This document shows, piece after piece, positions 24,138 through 31,858 of a DNA stretch of 46,341 nt (position 1 is its first letter; the number at the start of each line of letters is the position of its first letter). The stretch is from Actinomycetota bacterium (GTDB lineage: Bacteria > Actinomycetota > Thermoleophilia > Solirubrobacterales > 70-9). The notes below the pieces were generated by a model. It saw only the letters and a list, made by a program, of their open reading frames with translations, did no database searches and was not told where the DNA came from. Location: positions 1-46,341 of the forward strand of contig JAFDWF010000096.1 of the NCBI GenBank assembly GCA_018268575.1, written 5' to 3'. The position numbers and the translations under genes were made by a program.

Positions 24138-25082
24138 ATGCCCCCGGCCAACAGGAACGAACCGCGACGGGCACGGTCCTCGTCGTCGGACTACTCGGTC
24201 ACCGAGTTCCTACGGGACTTCCCCGACGACGCCGCCTGCCTCGACTACCTCTGGCGCACCCGCCACTCGGCGGACGGCGAGCATGCCCACTGCCCCAAGT
24301 GCGACTGCGAGCGTGTCTTCCGCCGCTATGCGACCAAACAACAGCGCCAGTCGTGGACCTGCACCGCCTGTGGGCACCACGTCCACCCGACCGCCGGGAC
24401 CATCTTCCATCGCTCCTCTACCTCGCTGCGGCTCTGGTTCCACGCGATGTACCTCATGACTAGCACTCGCTGCGGGATCTCCGCCAAACAGCTTGAGCGG
24501 GAGTTGGGCGTCCACTACAAGACCGCCTGGCGCATGTTCAATCGCATCCGCACCGAGCTGATGAACGACGAGGACGAGCCGCAGCTGCGCGGTGAGGTCG
24601 AGATCGACGAGACCTCCTGGGGCGGCAGACCACGTCGGCCGATCAAAGACCGGCGCGAGCGGGCGATGTGGCGCGAGAACCGCACCACCGTCCTCGGCAT
24701 GATCGAGCGTGGCGGCCGGGTGCGCCTCCGGGTGATCGAATCAAGGCGAGGCGAGCCACTTAGTAGAGCGGTGCGGACCCACGTCAACCCGTCCGCGTTC
24801 ATGCTCACCGACGATTGGCCCGCCTACAAACCGCTGCGCCGCGAGTACGACTGGGCGGTGATCAACCACTCCGCCGGCATTTACGTCGAAGGCAACGTGC
24901 ACACGAACACCATCGAGGGGTTCTTCGGCAACCTCAAAACGGGGATGCGCGGCGCCTACAAGCACGTCTCCGACAAATACCTCCAGTCCTACCTGGACGA
25001 GTTCGCGTGGCGCCACAACCACCGCCACGCGGGCTACCGGTCGATGTTCCACGAGTTGGTGGGAGAGGCGGCGCGCCAGTGA
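24138..25082 (+). CDS. IS1595-family transposase (ISXO2-like DDE)
   Basis: A 314-residue complete transposase. The N-terminal zinc ribbon has Cys52, Cys55, Cys75 and Cys78. An HTH-like region follows (CGISAKQLERELGVHYKTAW). The ISXO2-like catalytic domain has Asp157 in VEIDETSWGG, Asp225/226 in LTDDWPAY, and Asn257/Glu260 in VHTNTIEGFFGNLK. The family moves by cut-and-paste and some groups carry passenger genes. The gene appears intact. Its stop overlaps a small HTH gene by 4 nt (GTGA). I could not find convincing short terminal repeats immediately around the gene, so the element's ends are undefined. Confidence 0.92.
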   Translation: MPPANRNEPRRARSSSSDYSVTEFLRDFPDDAACLDYLWRTRHSADGEHAHCPKCDCERVFRRYATKQQRQSWTCTACGHHVHPTAGTIFHRSSTSLRLWFHAMYLMTSTRCGISAKQLERELGVHYKTAWRMFNRIRTELMNDEDEPQLRGEVEIDETSWGGRPRRPIKDRRERAMWRENRTTVLGMIERGGRVRLRVIESRRGEPLSRAVRTHVNPSAFMLTDDWPAYKPLRREYDWAVINHSAGIYVEGNVHTNTIEGFFGNLKTGMRGAYKHVSDKYLQSYLDEFAWRHNHRHAGYRSMFHELVGEAARQ

Positions 25083-25288
25083 GCGAGGCGACGATCCTGC
25101 GGAGCATCAGGGGCGCCGCCTCACGGCGCGAGCGGGCCGACCGCGACCGGCGCAAGGCCACCGAAGACCTTCGCGAGTTCGTCCGTCAGGCGCGGGCGGC
25201 GAAGGTGCCGATCACGAAGATCGCTTCGGAGGCTGGTCTTTCCCGTCAGGGCGTCTACGACCTGCTGGGGGAGCGACCTTCTTCATAG
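25079..25288 (+). CDS. Small HTH protein coupled to the transposase
   Basis: A 69-residue basic protein starting at GTG 25079, overlapping the transposase stop by 4 nt (GTGA), so translation is coupled. The N-terminal half is a charged helix (RRERADRDRRKATEDLREFV). The C-terminal half is a helix-turn-helix reading ITKIASEAGLSRQGVYDLL, close to resolvase/TetR-type HTH ends. It could regulate or assist transposition. Its 3' end overlaps a convergent 50-codon gene by 77 nt, so one of the two may not be real; the coupling favours this one. Confidence 0.65.
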   Translation: MSEATILRSIRGAASRRERADRDRRKATEDLREFVRQARAAKVPITKIASEAGLSRQGVYDLLGERPSS

Positions 25289-25364
25289 CCGAGTCGAAGT
25301 CCCCTTTGCTGGGGACCGGGATCTCAAGTCCCTTCTCGGTCTTCTGGGTGCGACGTTTGGCCAT
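25212..25364 (-). CDS. Possible 50-residue basic protein
   Basis: ATG 25364 opens a 50-residue frame that begins MAKRRTQKTEKGLEIPVPSK and continues GDFDSAMKKVAPP, then a Pro/Arg-rich tail. This start resembles short bacterial proteins beginning M-A-K-K/R-x-T-x-K-T-x-x-G that accompany mobile genes. It overlaps the 3' end of the transposase-coupled HTH gene on the opposite strand. The natural-looking N-terminus is the only support; no function can be given. Confidence 0.45.
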   Translation of the reverse strand: MAKRRTQKTEKGLEIPVPSKGDFDSAMKKVAPPAGRRRPDGKDQPPKRSS

Positions 25365-25420
25365 CGGTCCAGTGTAGGTGCATCGTCCGCGCCTTCTGGA
25401 GGCCGGATATAAGTCAGACG

Positions 25421-26041
25421 GTGGGGGGCTTTCATGAGTTCAGGAGATCGGCCGCCGAGTATGGCCGGCGCATTGCCACGCGCTGGCAAGTGTCAGCGCT
25501 CGGCTATATCGGCGGTGTCCTGCTCATCGCAAGTCTCGCCGGGGTGCATCTGAAGTTGCCGACCTGGGTGCCGTGGGCGGTCATCGGAGGTTCGTTCTTC
25601 GCCGCGAACCTATGGGTTTTCCATGACGTTCGGACCGAACGTGATTCGGCAGCGGTGCCCAGAGATGTGCGGAGGCGTATCGAGGATGAGTTGGGCGTGA
25701 TCCTCAACGAGGGTGGGTGGCTGGCAGATGAATGCGCCACGAATTACGCCACTAGGCCGCGGGAGGCGAATCCGTTGATCGCGGATTGGTGGGACCGCGC
25801 AGGCGTCTTCATCGAAGCCGTTCTCGGGACGGGCGAGAGGCACATAGTCTCGACTCCACTAAGGGCGTCCACCGGCGCTGAACTAGTCCAGAAGCGATGT
25901 GACCTTCTGCGGAAGGTGATCGAGCGACTTCCCAATGCGGATATACGGTCGGATGACGAGAGCTTGGCTCGGGCCATCGAAATTCGCCGGAAGCCGCCCG
26001 ACAATGCAAGCGAAGCGCCCTATCTGACTCCGCTTTCCTGA
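25421..26041 (+). CDS. Island membrane protein, unknown function
   Basis: A 206-residue protein, not recognised. A short basic N-terminus is followed by two hydrophobic helices (residues about 26-43, then WVPWAVIGGSFFAANLWVF). A soluble C-terminal domain of about 135 residues rich in Arg/Asp/Glu follows, presumably cytoplasmic. The start is GTG 25421; an overlapping ATG at 25434 is in another frame and is not used. The stop is 4 nt from the end of the convergent XRE operon. Two-helix plus cytoplasmic-domain proteins are common membrane effectors in defence islands, but that is only an analogy. Confidence 0.65.
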   Translation: MGGFHEFRRSAAEYGRRIATRWQVSALGYIGGVLLIASLAGVHLKLPTWVPWAVIGGSFFAANLWVFHDVRTERDSAAVPRDVRRRIEDELGVILNEGGWLADECATNYATRPREANPLIADWWDRAGVFIEAVLGTGERHIVSTPLRASTGAELVQKRCDLLRKVIERLPNADIRSDDESLARAIEIRRKPPDNASEAPYLTPLS

Positions 26042-26045
26042 ACAG

Positions 26046-26285
26046 CTACTCCCTCGGGTCCCACTCAAGCCCCGGCAGCAACTCGCACGGCGACACACCG
26101 AGCGCCGTGGCCAACTTCACGAACGGCTCCAATTGAGGCGCCATCACTCCGTGCTCATAGCGATTGACCGTGGACGGAGCGACCCCGGCGCGGACGGCAA
26201 GCTGGACCTGGCTCATGCCTGATGTCTGCCGTGCACGCCTGATCTTGCGACCGAGGAGTTCGGCGAAGGTTGGTCCGGTGGTCAC
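26046..26285 (-). CDS. XRE-family regulator 1 (last gene of operon)
   Basis: A 79-residue protein that is nearly all HTH_3 domain: GRKIRRARQTSGMSQVQLA, VAPSTVNRYEHG and the closing ATALGVSPCELL. It lacks any effector domain, so it should be a DNA-binding dimer only. The GTG start at 26285 overlaps the preceding gene's stop by 4 nt (GTGA). It ends 4 nt from the stop of the convergent membrane gene. Together with the two XRE genes upstream it forms an unusual run of three different Cro/CI-type proteins in one operon. Confidence 0.88.
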   Translation of the reverse strand: MTTGPTFAELLGRKIRRARQTSGMSQVQLAVRAGVAPSTVNRYEHGVMAPQLEPFVKLATALGVSPCELLPGLEWDPRE

Positions 26286-26497
26286 GGACTCAACCCGTCG
26301 ATCAGTTCACCCGGCGTCACGTCGAGCGCCCTGGCCAGCAGCAGGATCGTGACGAGCCTCGGATTACGGTTGCCGTGCTCGATCTTGTGGACGGTGTCGA
26401 GCGCCAGCCCCGCCTTCCTAGCCAGCCTCTCCTGCGACAGGCCGGCTCGCATCCTCGCCATGAACAGGTTGTGACGAAAGTCCTCGGGGGCGGTCAC
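26282..26497 (-). CDS. XRE-family regulator 2
   Basis: A 71-residue HTH_3 protein: NLFMARMRAGLSQERLARKA, ALDTVHKIEHGNRNP and a RALDVTPGELIDGL end. Start GTG 26497 overlaps the upstream stop by 4 nt (GTGA); its own stop overlaps the next start by 4 nt. A much longer open frame exists upstream, but it is antisense to other genes and is not used. Sequence identity to the neighbouring XRE proteins is low in the recognition helix, so the three probably read different sites or form different pairs. Confidence 0.88.
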   Translation of the reverse strand: MTAPEDFRHNLFMARMRAGLSQERLARKAGLALDTVHKIEHGNRNPRLVTILLLARALDVTPGELIDGLSP

Positions 26498-26769
26498 GAC
26501 TCCTCCTCGCCGAGGATGAAGCGCCCCGGCCTTCCCGGCCTGCCCGGCTCCCACCTGATCGGCCCGAGCAACTCGCCGCCGCTGACCCCGCAGGCCCCGG
26601 CGAGCCTCACGAAGGTCTCCAGCAACGGCTGGCGCCGCCCCATCTCGAGCAGGCTGATCTGCGTGCGGTGGATGCCCGCGCGCTCGGCGAGCGCCTCCTG
26701 GGAGATGTGGTGGTAGTTGAAGCGAGCCACCAACAGGCGCTCCCCGAAGGCCTCGGTGAACTCGCTCAT
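26494..26769 (-). CDS. XRE-family regulator 3
   Basis: A 91-residue HTH_3 protein: ERLLVARFNYHHISQEALAE, GIHRTQISLLEMGRRQP and ACGVSGGELLG, with a C-terminal tail of about 20 residues that ends acidic (GRFILGEEES). ATG 26769 overlaps the upstream gene's stop by 4 nt (ATGA), and its stop overlaps the next GTG. It is the longest of the three XRE proteins. It probably binds DNA as a dimer and may autoregulate the operon from the leader at 27.0-27.1 kb. Confidence 0.88.
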   Translation of the reverse strand: MSEFTEAFGERLLVARFNYHHISQEALAERAGIHRTQISLLEMGRRQPLLETFVRLAGACGVSGGELLGPIRWEPGRPGRPGRFILGEEES

Positions 26770-26996
26770 CGCCAGGTCGGGTCGAGGGAGTGGGCGTGGC
26801 GTCCGGACACCGACGCGAAGACAAAATCGCCGATCCGGTGCGCCAGCCCCTTGGCGACGAGTCGGTCGGCGGCGTCATGGCCCGCGAGGCCCAGTTCCCG
26901 CCTCAACTCGTCGGTGGTCCACGGCCCTGACCTGCACAGGCGGTCCAACACCGCCGCGTCCATGTTCTCGTCGTCCAACGTAGGGTTTGCCTGCAT
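26766..26996 (-). CDS. Small winged-helix-like protein, first gene of the XRE operon
   Basis: A 76-residue protein. VLDRLCRSGPWTTDELRREL and DRLVAKGLAHRIGDFVFAS look like the helices and wing of a winged-helix DNA-binding domain. There is no effector domain. ATG 26996 follows a leader that can fold into a closed multibranch structure. The stop overlaps the next gene by 4 nt (ATGA). It heads an operon of four small DNA-binding proteins. Winged-helix assignment is by pattern only; the protein is not recognised as a named family. Confidence 0.65.
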   Translation of the reverse strand: MQANPTLDDENMDAAVLDRLCRSGPWTTDELRRELGLAGHDAADRLVAKGLAHRIGDFVFASVSGRHAHSLDPTWR

Positions 26997-27002
26997 CGGA
27001 AG

Positions 27003-27097
27003 GTTCCGCCTTTCGGTGCCGGGCGCCCGGCTGCTTCAACAGCGCGGGCGCCATTTCGCTTTACAGCCGGGGATGCTCGGAGACGGTCAGGCGGAAC
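27003..27097 (-). promoter_or_regulatory. Structured leader of the XRE operon
   Basis: An 8-bp closing stem (27003-27010 with 27090-27097) encloses a long inner hairpin of 8 bp (27022-27029 with 27045-27052), itself topped by GCTG/CAGC. It lies 6 nt upstream of the first start codon. It does not match the riboswitch consensus sequences I know. It could be a leader RNA, or an operator region for the XRE proteins. Confidence 0.45.
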
Positions 27098-27098
27098 G

Positions 27099-27138
27099 AG
27101 CTTCTACAGAGAAGGGATAAGTGTGACCGGGCTCACAC
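27099..27138 (+). repeat. Right 40-bp inverted repeat of the island, with CRP-like operator
   Basis: Inverted partner of 23151-23190 (36 of 40 positions). It contains TGTGA-N6-TCACA at 27122-27137. On the plus strand it faces the wax ester synthase gene, and a CAATAC -10-like hexamer at 27164-27169 follows at a distance compatible with activation by a CRP-type protein. Confidence 0.85.
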
Positions 27139-27205
27139 CCGCGCCGCGCGGCACGAAAGCGTGCAATACCGCGCAAACCGGCCTGCAAAGCCGAAGAAAT
27201 GCCCT

Positions 27206-27227
27206 CACACGGCCTGAGCGCCGTGTG
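27206..27227. other. Palindrome upstream of the wax ester synthase gene
   Basis: Perfect 8-bp arms CACACGGC/GCCGTGTG with a 6-base spacer, ending 13 nt before the GTG start. It may be a regulator site or a 5'-leader hairpin. A second small hairpin (GCACG/CGTGC) lies at 27151-27165. Confidence 0.5.
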
Positions 27228-27240
27228 CGAAGATGAGCGC

Positions 27241-28692
27241 GTGGGCAACAGCGACCGGCTATCCGGGCTCGATTCGTCGTTCCTCCATATGGAGCGCAAT
27301 GGCGCCCACATGCACGTCGCCTCGACGATCATCTTCGAGGGTCCGGCCCCCACACACGAGGAATTTCGCGACCACATCGCCTCGCGCCTGCACCTGGTGC
27401 CGCGCTTCCGGCAGAAGCTGCGGAGCGTGCCGTTCGGGCAGGGCCGGCCGGTCTGGATCGACGATCCGCACCTGAACCTCGACTACCACGTCCGCCAGAC
27501 CGCCCTGCCGGCGCCGGGCTCCGACGAGCAGCTGCGCAACCTGGCGGCGCGGATCTTCTCTCAGCAGCTCGACCGCTCGAAGCCGCTCTGGGAGCTGTGG
27601 CTGGTCGAGGGCATGGCCGACGGCCGCTTCGCCGTGATCGGCAAGAGCCACCACGCGCTGGTCGACGGCGTCTCCGGGGTCGACATCACGACCGTGCTCT
27701 ACGACCTCGACCGCGAGCCGAAGGGGCCGCCCTCCACCCCGCCGCCGTGGCTCGCCCGCCCCGAGCCGACCGACACGCAGCTGCTCGGCGACGCGCTGAA
27801 GGAGCGGCTGACCAGCCCCCGCGAGTACGGCCGCGGGCTCCGCCACGCGCTGCGCGGGCCGCGCCAGGTGGCCAAGGGCGCGGTGGCGACGACGAAGATG
27901 ATCGGCGCCGGGCTGCGCGCCCCGGCGACGCCGTTCAACGTCGAGATCGGGCCGCACCGCCGCTTCCAGATGACCCAGACCGATCTCGCCGACCTCAAGC
28001 GGGTCAAGGACGCCCACGGGGGGACCGTCAACGACGTCATCCTCGCCATCGTCGCCGGCGCGATCGGCCGTTACCTGAGCGCCCGCGGCCATGACGTCGA
28101 GGGGATGGAGCTGCGGGCGATGGTGCCGGTCTCGATCCGCGAGGCGGAGGAGCACGGCGCCCTCGGCAACCGGATCACGGCGATGATGGCGCCGCTGCCG
28201 GTCGGGTGCGATGACCCGGTCGAGCGCCTCCACCTGGTCACCGGGTCGATGGGCGACCTGAAGGCCTCCGGACAGGCGGTCGGCGCCGAAATCCTCACCC
28301 GCCTGACCGACTTCGCGCCGACCACGATCGTCTCCCAGGCCGCCCGCCTGCAGCCCGCGCAGCGCTTCTTCAACCTCGTCGTCACCAACGTGCCGGGGCC
28401 GCAGTTCCCGCTCTACGTGCTGGGACGGCAGATGGAGTCGATCTTCCCGATGGTCCCGTTGGCGCGCAAGCAGGCGCTCTGCATCGGGATCATGTCCTAC
28501 AACGGGCAGGTCAACTTCGGCCTGATCGGCGACTACGACGCGATGGCCGATCTCGACAGCTTCGCCCTCGACCTCGAGGCGGAGACCGAGGAGATGATCG
28601 CGACCGCGCCGCCACCGGCGAAGCCGCCGAAGCTGAAAACGGCGGCGGCGAGCAACGGCGCCGCGGCACGCGGCACGCGCTCCGAGGCCTGA
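27241..28692 (+). CDS. Wax ester synthase/diacylglycerol acyltransferase (WS/DGAT)
   Basis: A 483-residue protein of the actinobacterial WS/DGAT family. The active-site motif is HHALVDG in GKSHHALVDGVSG. The N-terminal LSGLDSSFLHMERNGAHMHV and C-terminal VTNVPGPQFPLYVLG are family hallmarks. It esterifies acyl-CoA to diacylglycerol or fatty alcohol for storage lipid at the membrane. The GTG at 27241 is preferred over an upstream start that would run into the palindrome. The CRP-like site upstream suggests control by carbon or cAMP-like signals. Confidence 0.93.
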   Translation: MGNSDRLSGLDSSFLHMERNGAHMHVASTIIFEGPAPTHEEFRDHIASRLHLVPRFRQKLRSVPFGQGRPVWIDDPHLNLDYHVRQTALPAPGSDEQLRNLAARIFSQQLDRSKPLWELWLVEGMADGRFAVIGKSHHALVDGVSGVDITTVLYDLDREPKGPPSTPPPWLARPEPTDTQLLGDALKERLTSPREYGRGLRHALRGPRQVAKGAVATTKMIGAGLRAPATPFNVEIGPHRRFQMTQTDLADLKRVKDAHGGTVNDVILAIVAGAIGRYLSARGHDVEGMELRAMVPVSIREAEEHGALGNRITAMMAPLPVGCDDPVERLHLVTGSMGDLKASGQAVGAEILTRLTDFAPTTIVSQAARLQPAQRFFNLVVTNVPGPQFPLYVLGRQMESIFPMVPLARKQALCIGIMSYNGQVNFGLIGDYDAMADLDSFALDLEAETEEMIATAPPPAKPPKLKTAAASNGAAARGTRSEA

Positions 28693-28705
28693 GCGCGACG
28701 CGCGC

Positions 28706-30124
28706 TCAGCGCACGATCCGGCCGCTGACCCGGAACGGCGTTTCGTCGGTCAGGTAGCGCCAGTCGAGGTGGCGGGCGCTGTAGCCGGCGGCGCTCGCGT
28801 CGGCGTTGACCACCACCGCGGTGATCCGCTGGAAGCGGCCCGGGTCGGCGAGCTTCGCCCTCAAGACCCCGCCCGCTTCAGCGTAGGCGATCGACTTCAC
28901 CGTGCGCCCGCGCCGTTCGGAGCCGATCCGCCCGACCAGCGCCAGCCCCGCGTCCACTCCTTCCGGCGCTTGCACCTTCACTTCGACGGCGCTGCCGCGG
29001 TCGGCGTGGACGCCGATCAGGCTGAAGGTGGTGTGGTTGAGGTGGCGGGTCACGGGCGCCGCGCCCAGCGCCACCGACCCCTGCCGCGGCACGTCCGGGT
29101 AGAGGTAGCTCTCGCGGAAGCCGATCCCGGTCCGCCACTCGGAGACGTCGGCGGCGAAGCGGGTGAAGTCACGGCCGAAGCTCGACGGCCCGGCCGCGCG
29201 GATCGCCCGTTCGTAGGCGGCGACGGCGAAGCCGTCGGGGTGGGTGCGGGCGGCGCCGGCCCAGGCTTCGCGCACGATCGAGCGCCCGTAATGACGCGCC
29301 AGCCACTGGTTCCAGACCGCCGTCCCGTACTCCTTGATCGAGTTCGCGGTCAGCGGCACTTCCCACAGCTTCACCCAGCTGCGCACGTAGCGCAGGTAAT
29401 CGTTGATCCCGTTGTAGACCTGGTCCTCCATCCAGACCGCCGAGGACTCGGCGAACCAGGGATCCTCGTAGGCGTCGTAGCCGAACTGGAGGATGTGGTT
29501 GTACTCGTGGGCGAGGGTGACCTTGAGGTCGTGGCCCGGTTCGGTGTGGGGGAACTCGAACGGGCTGTAGTCGTTGTCGAGGACCAGGTAGCCGTGCAGG
29601 TGCTCAGGCTGGCGGCCGTTCACCGCCTGGCCGCGGTCCGGGGCGGCGTAGCCGAAGAGCTCGCCGCCGATCTCCTCGAGGTAGATATCGGTCTTGCCAT
29701 GGCCGCCACCGAGGGTGCCGTCGGAGAGCGGCTCGCGCCAGCCGAGCTTTTCGTTCTCCACCTGGTGGACGTGTTCGGCGACCGCGAGGACCCGTTCGAC
29801 GTAGTCGGGGATCCCGTCCCCGTTCGAGTCCTTGAGGCTCGGCGCGTCGAGGCCCTGGTCGACCCAGTGGACGCAGAAGTTGGCGTCGCAGGCGGGCGAT
29901 CGGGGCGCCTCGGGGACCGTGTAGGCGTTGCGGCTCGGGTGGATCCCTTCGCCGGGGCGTTCGAGCGCTTCCGTGGGGCGCGGGCGGGGCTTGATGAAGG
30001 GCCGTGGGGCCGTGCCGGGCGCGACACGGGGCGCGCCGACGGCGGTGCCGGCGGCCGAGGCCGTGGCGGGGAACGCGGCCGCGACCATCGCGGCGGCGGC
30101 GATGGCAAGGAGGCGGCCGCGCAT
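28706..30124 (-). CDS. Secreted zinc metallopeptidase-like protein
   Basis: A 472-residue protein with a signal peptide (about 25 residues, cleavage near ATASAAG). A Pro/Arg linker is followed by a calcium-type repeat DSNGDGIPDYVE. A zinc-peptidase-like domain has HEYNHILQFGYDA (HExxH) and, further on, ESSAVWMEDQVY with the Glu that could be the third ligand. A C-terminal beta domain of about 130 residues follows. The layout resembles MXAN_6640-like secreted peptidases. ATG at 30124. It is convergent with the wax ester synthase gene (14 nt apart) and divergent from nadE. Substrate unknown. Confidence 0.85.
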   Translation of the reverse strand: MRGRLLAIAAAAMVAAAFPATASAAGTAVGAPRVAPGTAPRPFIKPRPRPTEALERPGEGIHPSRNAYTVPEAPRSPACDANFCVHWVDQGLDAPSLKDSNGDGIPDYVERVLAVAEHVHQVENEKLGWREPLSDGTLGGGHGKTDIYLEEIGGELFGYAAPDRGQAVNGRQPEHLHGYLVLDNDYSPFEFPHTEPGHDLKVTLAHEYNHILQFGYDAYEDPWFAESSAVWMEDQVYNGINDYLRYVRSWVKLWEVPLTANSIKEYGTAVWNQWLARHYGRSIVREAWAGAARTHPDGFAVAAYERAIRAAGPSSFGRDFTRFAADVSEWRTGIGFRESYLYPDVPRQGSVALGAAPVTRHLNHTTFSLIGVHADRGSAVEVKVQAPEGVDAGLALVGRIGSERRGRTVKSIAYAEAGGVLRAKLADPGRFQRITAVVVNADASAAGYSARHLDWRYLTDETPFRVSGRIVR

Positions 30125-30238
30125 CTGCCGCACCCTAGCGACGCCGTTCCGCGGTTCGAAATCCACGCATCCGGTGGATAAGGAACCACGCGAGCGGCCG
30201 CCCCGCCGGCCGGGCCGGGATACTTCGCCGTCCACCCC

Positions 30239-31852
30239 GTGCGCATCGCCCTCTGCCAGATCAACCCCACCGTCGGCGACGTCGACGGCAACGCGGCCAA
30301 GATCGCCGCCTGGATCGGCCGTGCCCGCGACACGGGCGCCGAGCTGGCGATCTTCCCCGAGCTCTGCATCCCCGGCTACCCGGCCGAGGACCTCTACCTG
30401 AAGCCCCACTTCCTCGCCGCCAACGTGCGGGCGGTCGAGCGCCTCGCCGCCGATCTGGCGCCGGGGATCACGGTGATGGTCGGCTACGCCGAGCCCGCCG
30501 CGGGCGGCGGCGACCATCGCCACGCCCACAACTCGCTCGCCGTCCTCGCCGACGGCGAGGTGCAGGCCGTCTACCGCAAGAACCGCCTCCCCAACTACTC
30601 CGTCTTCGACGAGCAGCGCTACTTCATCCCCGGCGACGAGGGCGGCTCGATTGACGTCGACGGGGCCGGCGTCGGCCTGACCATCTGCGAGGACACCTGG
30701 GCGCCGGGACCCCCCGGCCAGGCCGAGGCCGACGCGGGCGCCCAGCTGATCGCCAACCCCTCCGGCTCCCCTTACCACCGCGGCAAGGGGCGCGAGCGGG
30801 AAGAGATGTTCGGCGAGCGGGCGCGCGAATACGGCACCTACCTCGCCTTCGTCAACCTGGTCGGCGGCCAGGACGAACTGGTCTTCGACGGCCAGAGCTT
30901 GCTGTTCGGCCCCGACGGGTCGCTGCTCGCCCGCGCCGCCCAGTTCGAGGAGGAGCTCTTGATCGCCGAGGTGCCGCCCGCGGCGGGCGCGGCGGCGCCG
31001 CTCGCCGACCCCCTCCCCGATCTCGACGAGGTCTACGGCGCCCTCGTCCTCTGCCTCCGCGACTACGTCGAGAAGAACCGCTTCGGCCACGTCGGGCTGG
31101 GGATCTCCGGCGGCATCGACTCCGCCCTGGTGGCGATGCTGGCGGTCGACGCGCTCGGCCCCGAGCGGGTGACGCTGGTGGTGATGCCGTCGCCGCATTC
31201 GAGTGATGAAACCCAGGCCGACGCCCGTCAGATCGCCCACAACCTGGGGACCGGGCTGATCGAGATCGAGATCGAGCCGATGATGGACGGCTACGCGGCC
31301 GCGCTCGAGGGGGTTCTCGACGGGCTGGCCGCCGAGAACATCCAGGCGCGGATCCGCGGCAACCTGATGATGGCGCTCTCCAACCGGCACGGCTGGCTGG
31401 TGTTGACGACCGGCAACAAGAGCGAGATGTCGGTCGGCTACGCGACCCTCTACGGCGACATGGCGGGCGGTTTCGCGGTGATCAAGGACGTACCGAAGAC
31501 GCTCGTCTACGAGCTGGTCGAACGGCGCAACGCACGGGCGGGGCGCGACCTGGTGCCGGTCGCGGTGATCGAGCGGCCGCCCTCGGCCGAGCTCCGCCCC
31601 GACCAGCTCGACAGCGACTCGCTGCCCGACTACGACCTCCTCGACCGCATCCTCGAGGCCTACGTCGAGCAGGACGCCGGGCGCGAGGAGATGGTCGCCA
31701 CGGGCCTCCCCGGAGATGTCGTCGACGAGGTGATCCGCCTGGTCGACCGCGCCGAGTACAAGCGCCGCCAGGCCGCCCCCGGCATCCGGATCACGCCCCG
31801 AGCCTTCGGCCGCGACCGCAGGCTCCCGATCACGAACCGCTTCGGCGGCTGA
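30239..31852 (+). CDS. nadE: Glutamine-dependent NAD+ synthetase
   Basis: A 537-residue two-domain enzyme. The N-terminal nitrilase-type glutaminase has the Glu in AIFPELCIPGYPAEDLYLK, the Lys in YRKNRLPNYSVFDEQRYF and the nucleophile Cys in GLTICEDTW. The C-terminal synthetase has the ATP PP-loop GISGGIDSALVAML and TTGNKSEMSVGYATLYGD. It makes NAD+ from deamido-NAD+ with glutamine nitrogen in the cytosol. The GTG start at 30239 has TACTTC as a possible -10 about 12 nt upstream and no ribosome site, so the mRNA is probably leaderless. Assignment is firm. Confidence 0.95.
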   Translation: MRIALCQINPTVGDVDGNAAKIAAWIGRARDTGAELAIFPELCIPGYPAEDLYLKPHFLAANVRAVERLAADLAPGITVMVGYAEPAAGGGDHRHAHNSLAVLADGEVQAVYRKNRLPNYSVFDEQRYFIPGDEGGSIDVDGAGVGLTICEDTWAPGPPGQAEADAGAQLIANPSGSPYHRGKGREREEMFGERAREYGTYLAFVNLVGGQDELVFDGQSLLFGPDGSLLARAAQFEEELLIAEVPPAAGAAAPLADPLPDLDEVYGALVLCLRDYVEKNRFGHVGLGISGGIDSALVAMLAVDALGPERVTLVVMPSPHSSDETQADARQIAHNLGTGLIEIEIEPMMDGYAAALEGVLDGLAAENIQARIRGNLMMALSNRHGWLVLTTGNKSEMSVGYATLYGDMAGGFAVIKDVPKTLVYELVERRNARAGRDLVPVAVIERPPSAELRPDQLDSDSLPDYDLLDRILEAYVEQDAGREEMVATGLPGDVVDEVIRLVDRAEYKRRQAAPGIRITPRAFGRDRRLPITNRFGG

Positions 31853-31858
31853 AACCTT

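Larger units (their letters stand above)
23151..27138. mobile_element. Accessory island bracketed by inverted repeats, carrying an IS1595-family element
   Basis: A 3,988-bp segment between inverted 40-bp repeats. It contains a HEPN-like gene, an IS1595-family transposase with a coupled small HTH gene, a convergent 50-codon gene, a membrane protein, and an operon of four small DNA-binding proteins. The genes are unlike the surrounding metabolic genes. Base and codon use looks less GC-biased, especially at 23.2-24.1 and 25.4-26.0 kb. I see no target duplication outside the repeats, and the repeats themselves carry operators facing outward. They could therefore be duplicated promoter regions rather than transposon ends. 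Confidence 0.6.

Noticed and set aside
27003..27097. GEMM (c-di-GMP) or cobalamin riboswitch in the XRE leader
   Set aside because: The conserved single-stranded blocks of either class are missing on both strands.
23151..27138. Island as an integron or attC cassette array
   Set aside because: No integrase and the GTTCCGCC/GGCGGAAC stem does not match the attC core GTTRRRY.
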